This document shows positions 37,016 to 44,587 of a stretch of 64,000 bases of DNA, piece after piece (positions within the stretch are counted from its first letter, which is position 1; each line of letters begins with the position of its first letter). Source of the DNA: Saccharopolyspora hirsuta (GTDB lineage Bacteria > Actinomycetota > Actinomycetes > Mycobacteriales > Pseudonocardiaceae). The position numbers were made by a program, and so were the translations under genes. The stretch covers positions 1 through 64,000 of the forward strand of contig NZ_VWPH01000001.1 in NCBI RefSeq assembly GCF_008630535.1. The letters run 5' to 3'. The notes under the pieces are model-generated. The model saw nothing but the letters and a program-made list of their open reading frames with translations, was not told where the DNA came from and did no database searches.

Positions 37016-37838
37016 TCAGGCTCGGCCGGGGGAGGCGGTGGGGAATCCGCCGCGGGCGAGTTCGTAGCGTTCGGCCACGGCGTAGACCGCGTCTTCGCGG
37101 CCCTTCGGCCCGATCAGCTGCCAGCCGAGCGGTCGGCCGTCGGACGTGCTGCCCGCGGGCAGGGAGAGCGCGGGATGGCCGCTGACGTTGAACGGGATCG
37201 TGCGGACGCAAGCATCCAGCCCGGCCAGGTCCAGCTGGGGGTCATGGACCGTGGCACCGCCGGGCATCGTGGGCGCGGCCAGGACGTCGGCTTCGCCGAG
37301 CACGGAGTCCACCTGGCGGCTGAACGCCTGGCGGGCCTCCAGCGCGGCCAGGTACGCCACCGCGGGCACCTCGCGCCCGGCCATCAAGTTGGCGAAGGTC
37401 GCACGGGTTGTTGCACTGCCCGTGGTCGGGATGCACGAACCCGTAGGCGAATTCGAGCATGTTCGTCTTCCCGAAGACGACCGCTCCCGCGTCCCGGAGT
37501 CTGCTGTGGACAGCAGAGTCCGCGGTGGCCGTGGTGTCGCGCAGAATGCGCGAACCGGCGATCGTGGGAACCCCGGCGATGTCGAAGATGTCCTTGATCG
37601 ACACCGGGATTCCGGTCAGCGGACCGCCCTGGCCCGCGGCGAGGGCCGCGGCTGCCGCGCGCGCCTGCCGCCTGGCCTGGTCCGCGAGCACGGTGGTGAA
37701 CGCGTTGAGCTCGGGCTCCAGGGCCTCCTGGCGGGCCAGCACGGCGTCCAGGAGGTCCTCGGGGGAGAGCTCGCCGTCCCGCAGCAGCCGCGAAACTGTC
37801 GCTATCGACGCGAACAGGAGGTCGCTTCCGGGGTTCAT
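37016..37838 (-). pseudogene. Amidase-signature enzyme with internal deletion
   Basis: The N-terminal 150 residues (ELSPEDLLDAVLARQEALEP, GIPVSIKDIFDIAG with the catalytic Lys, VFGKTNMLEFAYGFVHPDHG) are joined near 37400 to the last 120 residues (VPAVAYLAALEARQAFSRQV, DVLAAPTMPGGA, FNVSGHPALSLPAG) in another frame. The middle, including the GSSGGS segment with the cis-Ser and nucleophile Ser, is gone: about 270 residues remain of roughly 450. It cannot be active. ATG 37838 overlaps the dipeptidase stop region, so the gene was part of the operon. Confidence 0.8.
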
Positions 37839-37839
37839 G

Positions 37840-39039
37840 TCACCAGATCTGTTCGAGCACGCGGACCACGTTGCCGCCGACGACCAGCTGGATCTCCTCG
37901 TCGGAGTAGCCGTGCTTCACCAGCCAGCCGACGATGTTGAAGAAGCACTCGGTCGGGTTCTCGAGCCCCGCGACGTACGGGACCTCCTCGTAGTCCGGGC
38001 CGACGTGCGCGTCGTGCACCCCGAGGTTGGCCGCGAAGAGCTTGTGCAGCCCCACGTGGTCGCCGTAGAGGGTGTCCGGCCCGAACGCGACGTGCTCGAT
38101 GCCCATCAGCTCGACGCAGTAGGTGAAGTGGTCCATCACCGACTCGAGGCTGTGGCGCGGGTGCTGCTTCGACAGCGTCGTGTGGGGAGCGGCTTCGAGG
38201 CCGAGCACGCCGCCGGTTTCGGCGCACGCTTTGAGCACGTCGTCCGGCATCATCCGCGGGGTCGGCCAGACCGCCCGCGCCCCGGCGTGGGTGATGAGGA
38301 CGGGCTTCTCGGACGCTTCGAAGACGTCCAGACAGGTCTGGTCCCCGGAATGCGACACGTCGATCGCCATGCCGAGCTTGTTCATCCGCGCCACGGCGCG
38401 CCGGCCGAACGCGGTGAGGCCGCCGTCCCGCTTCTCCTTGAGGCCGCTGCCCAGGGTGTTCGACTCCGAGTACGCGATGCCCATCTGCCGCACGCCGAAG
38501 CCGTAGAGCAGGTCGATCCGGTCGACCTCGTTCTCGATCGGGGTGGATGCCTCCAGGCACAGCACGAGCCCGACCTGTCCGTTCTCGTGGGCGGCGCGGA
38601 TGTCGTCGAGGCCGTGCACGACCCGCACGAAGTCCTGATGCGCCAGGTCGCACAACCGCATGCCGATGTCGTAGAGGATGTCGTCCCACTTCCAGCCGCA
38701 TTTGCTGGTGACGCAGGCGGTGCCGTCCATCAGGTTGTCGAAGACGGCGGTCATGCCGGAGCGGGCCAGGCCCGCGTAGCCGGTGTGCTCGCGGCCGGTG
38801 CGGATGTACTCGCGGATCTTCCCGACGTCGCGCGGGAAGACCTGCGGGTGGTCGTGCAGGCTCACCACGATGCTGTCCTCGAGGAGTCGGCGGGTCCTGG
38901 ACAGCTGCTCGGCGTCGAGGCCCAGGTCGTATTCCGGGACCCGGTTCAGCTCGTCGCTCAGCTCGAACGTCTCGTAGTCGACCCCGGGGGTCAGGTAGGA
39001 GTACGACTGGTAGCCGGTGTACTGGGTTGCCTTGCTCAT
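37840..39039 (-). CDS. Membrane dipeptidase-type zinc peptidase (M19)
   Basis: A 399-residue renal-dipeptidase family enzyme. Zinc ligands are visible: VVSLHDHPQVF replaces the usual HxD, then LCLEASTPIE (bridging Glu), MAIDVSHSGDQT (His) and VLITHAGARAVW (His). IEHVAFGPDTLYGDHVG matches the GxDxDG region. Family members cleave dipeptides with a D-residue or dehydro-residue at the C-terminal side. ATG 39039 has AGGAGAAGG upstream and overlaps the regulator stop by four bases. It heads the structural genes of the operon. Confidence 0.88.
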   Translation of the reverse strand: MSKATQYTGYQSYSYLTPGVDYETFELSDELNRVPEYDLGLDAEQLSRTRRLLEDSIVVSLHDHPQVFPRDVGKIREYIRTGREHTGYAGLARSGMTAVFDNLMDGTACVTSKCGWKWDDILYDIGMRLCDLAHQDFVRVVHGLDDIRAAHENGQVGLVLCLEASTPIENEVDRIDLLYGFGVRQMGIAYSESNTLGSGLKEKRDGGLTAFGRRAVARMNKLGMAIDVSHSGDQTCLDVFEASEKPVLITHAGARAVWPTPRMMPDDVLKACAETGGVLGLEAAPHTTLSKQHPRHSLESVMDHFTYCVELMGIEHVAFGPDTLYGDHVGLHKLFAANLGVHDAHVGPDYEEVPYVAGLENPTECFFNIVGWLVKHGYSDEEIQLVVGGNVVRVLEQIW

Positions 39040-40031
39040 CCTTCTCCTGTTCCTGGTGCGTTGTCCGCGTGCGCCCGGACGGGCCGCGGCCGGTAGGCCC
39101 GCTTGACCGAGCCGAGTTCGACGGTGGTCTCCAGGCTCCGCACGCCGTCGAGATTGGCGATGGTGCCGGTGAGGAAGTCCGACAGCGCCGCGTTGTCGCG
39201 GAGGACGGCTTCGCAGACGAGATCGGACGCGCCGGCGGTCGCCGAGACGTAGCGCACGGAGGTCTCACGGCAGAGCCGGCGGGCGATCGCGTCGACCTTC
39301 CGCAGGTCGACGCGCATCCGGAGGAACGCTTCGATCTCGTACCCCAGCAGCGCCGGATCGATCAACGGGCTGAACGTGAGGTAGCCGCAGTCGACGAGGT
39401 GCCGCAGCCGCCGGGTGGCCAGGGACTCGGTGATGCCGAGCCGCTGCGCGAGGGCGGCGTAGGAGAGCCTCCCGTCCTTCGACAGCGCGGCGATGAGGTT
39501 GAGGTCCACTGCGGACAGTTCCGGACACGGGCCCTGGTGGGCTGCGCGCGGACGGGAGCGCGGCGTGAGCGCGTCGTGGCCGAGGAGTCCGCGGGCCCAG
39601 TCGAATCCGACCTTGAAGGTGCGCAGTACCGATTCGACGCTGGCTTCGAGCGCGCCCTCCAGTTCCCGGAAGTCCTCGTGGATCACGCGCATCAGATGGT
39701 CCCGGTCGGTGCTGATCAGTTCGGCGAGCACGTCGAAGCTGCCGGCGAGCAGGACGACCAGCCGGGTGTCGGGACGCTCCGCCAGACGGTCGGCGACCGC
39801 GCGGGCGTGCCCTGGCACACAGCGGAGGTGGACCAGCACCGGGGTGCCGAACTCGCACCGCAGCGGGTCGGGAACGGCGACCACCCGGGCGCAGCCGGAA
39901 TCGAACAACCGTTGTGCCCGGCGCGCGACCTTGCTCTCGGACAGGCCCAGCGCGCGGGCCATGTTCGCCCAGGTCTCCCGGCCGTCGACCGCGAGCCGGG
40001 CGAGAATTCGCCGATCGGTTTCGTCGAGCAT
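39036..40031 (-). CDS. Lrp/AsnC-family regulator, duplicated-domain form
   Basis: A 331-residue protein made of two Lrp units in tandem. Unit 1 has an HTH (LDETDRRILARLAVDGRETW, then LSESKVARRAQRL) and a RAM-like domain. Unit 2 begins near residue 170 with LSAVDLNLIAALSKDGRLSY and ITESLATRRLRHL, followed by a second RAM domain. ATG 40031 is preferred because homology begins there; the frame extends 17 residues upstream. It is the first gene of the dipeptidase-symporter-racemase operon and probably controls it in response to an amino acid. Confidence 0.88.
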   Translation of the reverse strand: MLDETDRRILARLAVDGRETWANMARALGLSESKVARRAQRLFDSGCARVVAVPDPLRCEFGTPVLVHLRCVPGHARAVADRLAERPDTRLVVLLAGSFDVLAELISTDRDHLMRVIHEDFRELEGALEASVESVLRTFKVGFDWARGLLGHDALTPRSRPRAAHQGPCPELSAVDLNLIAALSKDGRLSYAALAQRLGITESLATRRLRHLVDCGYLTFSPLIDPALLGYEIEAFLRMRVDLRKVDAIARRLCRETSVRYVSATAGASDLVCEAVLRDNAALSDFLTGTIANLDGVRSLETTVELGSVKRAYRPRPVRAHADNAPGTGEG

Positions 40032-40487
40032 GCGACACACCCACGATGCGAGTTGATGAAGGAATCCGCTGTCTGCGCACATGAGACTGCGGCATCCCAG
40101 CAGATTGTGTCAACGAAGTGCCGGAATCCCGCAGCAACTTCGCGCAGCGACGCGCCGCCGACCTGCCCGGCGCGCGTTGTAGCTGGTCAGCGCCGTGATC
40201 GCGATGCCGACCAGCGATGCGGGTTTCCCGCATTCCGTTTTCGCCGGTATCGGGTGCGCAGCGGTGCCGTTTCCGAATCATTGCCGACTGCGTTTCGCGA
40301 CGAAAAGCGTTGACCTGTTCGGTGCGAATTCGGTGGCGGGAGAAACCGCGCCCGCCGCCATTCGGAGCGAACCGGAATCGCAAACGCTCGGACGACGACT
40401 ACGTCGGCCTTCACGGGCAGAACCTGTCGGCCATGAAGCCACCTCGGGAACTGCCGCCGTGCCCTGAGCCCAATCCCGCAGCTCGTA
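40032..40487. other. 456-bp intergenic region, no supported gene
   Basis: No frame here shows a ribosome site plus recognisable protein. It should contain the promoter of the Lrp-led operon at its left end. The base composition is slightly more mixed than in flanking genes (several TTGC and GAATT stretches at 40220-40380), which may mark an old insertion boundary. Confidence 0.4.
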
Positions 40488-40739
40488 TCAGTCGGGGGTC
40501 GAGGGTGCCCTGTCCCCGCACCGCAGAGAGCGCACTTGCTCGCGGTGACGACGACGATCGGACCACCATGCGAGGCGGTCGCGCGAGTTCTGGGGGAAGA
40601 CCACCCACAGCGCCGCGACAACCAGCATGCCGGCGATGAGGAGTGCCAGAGCGACCGGCGGGAGTGACGCTCCCGCCGTGCCCAGCACGGCAGCAACGGA
40701 TCCGGCGATAGTCGCCACCTGCGACCACGATGCCCTCAT
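40488..40739 (-). CDS. Small membrane protein, unknown
   Basis: 83 residues with two predicted membrane helices (VATIAGSVAAVLGTAG and VALALLIAGMLVVAALWVVF) and a basic cytoplasmic tail (RRRHREQVRSLR). ATG 40739 overlaps the stop of the preceding gene by four bases, which supports the start and cotranscription. I do not recognise the family. Confidence 0.5.
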   Translation of the reverse strand: MRASWSQVATIAGSVAAVLGTAGASLPPVALALLIAGMLVVAALWVVFPQNSRDRLAWWSDRRRHREQVRSLRCGDRAPSTPD

Positions 40740-41605
40740 CGCAGATCACCGCCGTGAGCACCGGTGCGTGAGGATGGTCCGTCCGCGCGTCGCACTCGGT
40801 TGCTGCGCACCGTGTTGAGTTTGGTTCTCGGATTGCGTGCTTCGTTCTGAGAGCACAGAGTTCGCAGCAGCAGTGCGGGCCCGGGGCGTGCGTCCCGGAG
40901 ATCTCCGAGGAACCGGTCTGCGGTCGGCAGCAAGTCGCACATCTGAGCGTGCCGATTCTCGGCCGCGTCCAAGACCTTCGCATGCGCGGTGACGCCCGCG
41001 ACCGGATGGCGAAGCGCGTCGACGAGTGCGCTGATTGGCGGCCCACCGTCCATTTCCACGTGGATCTGGGTGTTGCCTAGACCTGACCACACATCGAGAG
41101 CCCTCGCCCCGGTCAACAGGCTTGTTCGGATCAAGCGGTTGGGCGCGTCGAGGTCGTTGACCCACCCGTGGCCATTCTCGAGGCGCCATGCCTGCGCGTT
41201 GCAGGTGCCGTGTGCGATCTGGGTTACGGGATGGCACAGAGCCATGAGCGCGTCCTCGACGGTCACATCACCGTCCCAGGAGAAGTCAACCGAGTCGGCC
41301 CCTTTGCCCACGACCCCGATCCTCCATGAATTGCCGGAGAGTTTGATTCGGCGCAGCAGCGCACTGGCTAGCCGGACTGGGAGGTAGAACCGCGGTCGTC
41401 CGAGCTGCAGCCGTTCTGCTTCGCCCGGGGCGAGCGCGTGCGGGAACCGGTCGTTGAGTGTCAGAACCGTTGGTCGTTCGGCGTAGAGGTATTCCTGCGC
41501 TGCGTTCCACTCCCGTGCCCCCACTCCGGTTGCGATGACCTGGGCATGCGCATCCGGATGGCGAGCGAGAGCACCAATTGCCCGGACTTTCGCGACTTCT
41601 GCCAC
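40736..41605 (-). CDS. Hypothetical protein (unknown family)
   Basis: A 289-residue protein without membrane helices or recognised motifs. Notable stretches are PRFYLPVRLASALLRRIKLS, VVGKGADSVDFSWDGDVTVE and TQIAHGTCNAQAWRLENG. GTG 41605 is the first start in frame, but similar-looking protein continues upstream in another frame (MADDENEAHPEIYGTVGA), so the true N-terminus may be lost to a frameshift. Codon use is good. It may belong to the island or ICE material to its right. Confidence 0.45.
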   Translation of the reverse strand: MAEVAKVRAIGALARHPDAHAQVIATGVGAREWNAAQEYLYAERPTVLTLNDRFPHALAPGEAERLQLGRPRFYLPVRLASALLRRIKLSGNSWRIGVVGKGADSVDFSWDGDVTVEDALMALCHPVTQIAHGTCNAQAWRLENGHGWVNDLDAPNRLIRTSLLTGARALDVWSGLGNTQIHVEMDGGPPISALVDALRHPVAGVTAHAKVLDAAENRHAQMCDLLPTADRFLGDLRDARPGPALLLRTLCSQNEARNPRTKLNTVRSNRVRRADGPSSRTGAHGGDLR

Positions 41606-41993
41606 CGCGCTCGCGCACCTACGGTCCCGTAGATCTCCGGGTGGGCTTCGTTCTCGTCGTCGGCCATGGGCAGCAGCTCGGCCAGCAACGGGCCCAAAGC
41701 TCGCGGGTGGATCTGGATGCGGAGCGAATCAGGTTCGGGATGGACGAGGACCGGCGCACCGCGTCCGGTGGTGGCCCGGTTCCGGCCAGGAGCCGTTGCG
41801 GGATTTGATGAAGATGTGCTGGCGGTGCCATTTGAAGCAGGGCTCGCGCTGCCGGGGGCCACCAGGTACTGATGCGTCCGGTGAGCCGGTCCTCTGCGAA
41901 CTGAGCGACGTCCGGCGTGGCGTCGCTGGTCAGAATGGCCGCCGCCGCGGTGGACTGCGGTGAAACCGTGTTAGAAGAGGCTGATGTTGTCAA
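41606..41993 (-). pseudogene. Upstream part of the hypothetical gene, frame-broken
   Basis: The minus strand carries protein-like sequence in two frames. From ATG 41993 it reads DVAQFAEDRLTGRISTWWPP, then APPAHLHQIPQRLLAGTGPP. Near 41750 it continues in another frame as EPDSLRIQIHPRALGPLLAE and LLPMADDENEAHPEIYGTVG. The third stretch is the gene ending at 40736. Together they could form one protein of about 420 residues with two frame breaks. Confidence 0.35.
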
Positions 41994-42057
41994 AGGTCAG
42001 GGCGTACACGAGTCCCAGGTCAGCTCCGTCCTGGTTCTCAACACCTGCACAAAGAAA

Positions 42058-42083
42058 CCCCAGGTCAAGTGCATGACCTGGGG
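42058..42083. terminator. Hairpin CCCCAGGTCA/TGACCTGGGG
   Basis: A 10-bp perfect stem and 6-nt loop (AGTGCA), followed 7 bp later by the tRNA-like sequence at 42091. The same arrangement (ACAAAGAAACCC, a GC-rich hairpin, then the tRNA-Leu end) is found at 54212-54300, so this looks like the terminal part of an integrated element. Confidence 0.55.
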
Positions 42084-42090
42084 TAGATGC

Positions 42091-42114
42091 CGTGTCCGAG
42101 GACGGACTTGCACC
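42091..42114. repeat. Degenerate tRNA-Leu-end copy, possible attachment-site remnant
   Basis: CGTGTCCGAGGACGGACTTG plus CACC matches 54275-54298, the 3' end of tRNA-Leu, at 21 of 24 positions. It is too diverged for a recent attachment site, but it is placed where the left end of an island integrated at that tRNA would be. The element between the copies contains the CRISPR-Cas locus. Confidence 0.45.
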
Positions 42115-42187
42115 AAATCCCCACCTTGTTCGAGCCTGCAATTCTGTGCCTGGCAGGAGGTACCTCGGGTGCGGGTGGGAGGCTCTG

Positions 42188-42898
42188 ATGCGGGCTTCCC
42201 GGGATGCGGTGGAGCGGTCGGTGACCGTGATCATGGGCTCGGTCATCGCGTTGACCTTCCTGTTCGGGTGCGGCAACGTCCTGAACCTCGCTTTGCGGTT
42301 GGGGGTGCCGATGTACGTGGCGCCGCTGGTCGCTCCGGCGGTTGATCTGTCGGTGCTTGGGTTGCTGGTGGGTACGCGCTACCTGGCCCTGCATGGTGCG
42401 CGGCCGGAGCAGCTGCGCCCGGCACGACGGCTGCTGCTGTTTGCGTCGTTGGTGACGTTGGCGTTGAACGTGGCCGAGCCGATCTGTGCCGGCGAGTTCG
42501 GCAAGGCGGCCTTCGATGCGGTGGGGCCGTTGCTGCTGTTCGGCTGGGCGGAGGTCGGGCCGGGGCTGCTGCAGGCGATTTCCGCAGCCGGGACGCCGTC
42601 CAACGCTGAAGGACAGAGAGCCGTTGACCTTGCCGGTGACGGTGGTGCTGTATCGACAGCGTCGTGCACGGTTTCGGACAACGTCCCTGGTCAGCAGCTG
42701 GATGATGACGATGCGGGCACGCGCGGAGTCGAGGAGCTCGTGTCTTGCGCCGTCGATCTCGACGTAGAACATTGGCGGCGGCACCATCGGCCGATCTCGG
42801 CGGAGACGTTGCGCCGGGAACTAGGTGTGGGTTCTGCGCGTGCACGCGCGTTGGTGAAACGGATCCGATCTGGCCACACGCCCGTTGGTGAGCACTAG
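42188..42898 (+). CDS. DUF2637-like membrane protein (plasmid/ICE SpdB type)
   Basis: A 236-residue protein. Four hydrophobic segments fill residues 10-140 (SVTVIMGSVIALTFLFGCGN, LGVPMYVAPLVAPAVDLSVL, RRLLLFASLVTLALNVAEPI, FDAVGPLLLFGWAEVGPGLL). The C-terminal cytoplasmic end carries a helix-turn-helix-like motif (ISAETLRRELGVGSARARALV). This layout is typical of the spread/transfer proteins of actinomycete plasmids and integrative elements. ATG 42188 follows GGGAGG. It supports a mobile origin for the neighbouring CRISPR island. Confidence 0.7.
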   Translation: MRASRDAVERSVTVIMGSVIALTFLFGCGNVLNLALRLGVPMYVAPLVAPAVDLSVLGLLVGTRYLALHGARPEQLRPARRLLLFASLVTLALNVAEPICAGEFGKAAFDAVGPLLLFGWAEVGPGLLQAISAAGTPSNAEGQRAVDLAGDGGAVSTASCTVSDNVPGQQLDDDDAGTRGVEELVSCAVDLDVEHWRRHHRPISAETLRRELGVGSARARALVKRIRSGHTPVGEH

Positions 42899-42957
42899 TG
42901 GACCTCGCCGATTGGCGCTACCCAGCACGATCCGGTGCCGACGTTGGTGGTCGCCTA

Positions 42958-44381
42958 ATTGCGTTCCTCGCCCGCCCTGGAGGGCTTGAACCACTTCGCT
43001 GCCCACCGGTTGCCTGTGGTTGCGATCCTCGCAAGCCCCGGAGGGGCTGGCGCCACACGCGGTGACTGAGCTCGGCGACATGGCCGGCTGGGGGTTGCGA
43101 TCCTTGCCAGCCCCGGAGGAGCCTGGCGCCACGTCGAGAACGGCCAGGTGGAGCTCGACGTCCTGGTGCTCGTTGCGATCCTCGCCAGCCCGAAGGGCTG
43201 GCGCCACGTAGGCCCATCGGTAGAGCCAGACCTCGCGGCCGGTGTTGCGATCCTCGCCAGCCCCGAAGGGCTGGCGGCACCCATCACGGTCACCGTGAAG
43301 CACCGCATCGACGCGGTTGCGATCCTCGCTAGCCCCGGAGGGCTGGCGCCACCCGCTGTCCTGCGGAAATTCGCTCCGAAGCGCGCCGAGTTGCGATCGT
43401 CGCCAGCCCCGGAGGGCTGGCGCCACACGGTCGCGAGGTAGACATCGCGGGTGTCGACGTTGCCGTTGCGATCCTCGCCAGCCCCGGAGGGCTGGCGCCA
43501 CCCGACGGCGGCCGGGTGGCCCGATCAGCGGCTTCGTAGTTGCGATCCTCGCCAGCCCCGGAGGGCTGGCGCCACACCACGCCAGCTCGGCGCATTCCTC
43601 GCAGGTGTTGCAGTTGCGATCGTCGCCAGCCCCGGAGGGCTGGCGCCACCCGGGCTGCCGCCGCTTTGGTACAGCCGCTACCCGCTGTTGCGATCCTCGC
43701 CAGCCCCGGAGGGCTGGCGCCACGGATGTTGTTCGGTGCCCGCGGGTCGCGGTAGGCCGCGTTGCGATCCTCGCCAGCCCCGGAGGGCTGGCGCCACCGG
43801 TACAACGTGATGCTCCCGACCATCATCACCTCGTTGCGATCCTCGCCAGCCCCGGAGGGCTGGCGCCACCCCTGGCTACGTCGGTTGGTGGTGGCGGGGC
43901 CGGGTTGCGATCCTCGCCAGCCCCGGAGGGCTGGCGCCACCGCAGCCGCGGCCGACCTCGTGCGGGCCGCACATCCGGTTGCGATCCTCGCCAGCCCCGG
44001 AGGGCTGGCGCCACCGGCTCCAGAACGTGACAACGCCGAACTCGTCTACGTTGCGATCCTCGCCAGCCCCGGAGGGCTGGCGCCACGGGTGCCGCCCTCA
44101 ACCACCACCCAAGGGGAATCGTTGCGATCCTCGCCAGCCCCGGAGGGCTGGCGCCACACGCTGCTGCGCGAGCTGCGCGCCCTGGTCGGCCGGATGTTGC
44201 GATCCTCGCCAGCCCCGGAGGGCTGGCGCCACCTGCTGGCGGGCTTGCCGAGGTTGAGGGCTTGGGCATCGTTGCGATCCTCGCCAGCCCCGGAGGGCTG
44301 GCGCCACCCCGCTCCCTCCAGAGGTACTAGAACTGGACGAGCAAGTTGCGATCCTCGCCAGCCCCGGAGGGCTGGCGCCAC
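42958..44381 (-). CRISPR. CRISPR array 1 (20 repeats including a degenerate one; leader at right)
   Basis: Repeats of 37 bp start at 43019, 43094, 43172, 43244, 43316, 43388, 43465, 43539, 43613, 43687, 43761, 43833, 43904, 43978, 44050, 44121, 44196, 44271 and 44345. A strongly decayed one lies at 42958-42994. Most spacers are 34-40 bp; the one after the decayed repeat is only 24 bp. On the transcribed minus strand the repeat begins GTGGCGCCAGCCC, has loop TCCG, and ends GGGCTGGCGAGGATCGCAAC, a stem-loop plus 5'-handle as processed by Cas5c. Changes concentrate in the left repeats (insertions at 43019 and 43094, a deletion at 43172), while the right end is uniform. The leader and newest spacers are therefore on the right, facing cas3. 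Confidence 0.97.
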
Positions 44382-44587
44382 CCTGCTTGAGCAGGACTTT
44401 TCCTTTCTTCTGGGGTTGATCTTAATGGTTTGGTGATCGACTTGCCCGTGGGGTAGTTCGGGATGTCGTGGCGTGTCGGTGGACGCTTGGGGTTCCGAAG
44501 GGTGGTTGTTGGTTTCCGCGGGGTTGTCGGTGGGGGCGGGTACGGTGCGCGGCGTTCTCCTGGACGAGGCGTTCGGTGGAGGTTGTG
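44382..44587 (-). promoter_or_regulatory. Leader of array 1 and divergent cas3 promoter region
   Basis: Directly next to the first repeat is CCTGCTTGAGCAGG, a palindromic anchor resembling the array 2 anchor. At 44427-44445 the minus strand reads GCAAGTCGATCACCAAACC, matching the array 2 leader motif and lying exactly 45 bp from the repeat, as it does there. AT-rich runs (TTTTCCTTTCTT) distinguish it from coding DNA. It probably holds the array promoter (leftward) and the cas3 promoter (rightward). Confidence 0.75.

Noticed and set aside
43148-44436. Long repetitive open frames across CRISPR array 1 (and similar ones across array 2)
   Set aside because: They are translations of the 37-bp repeats and spacers, with no start signals; the repeat/spacer regularity explains them.
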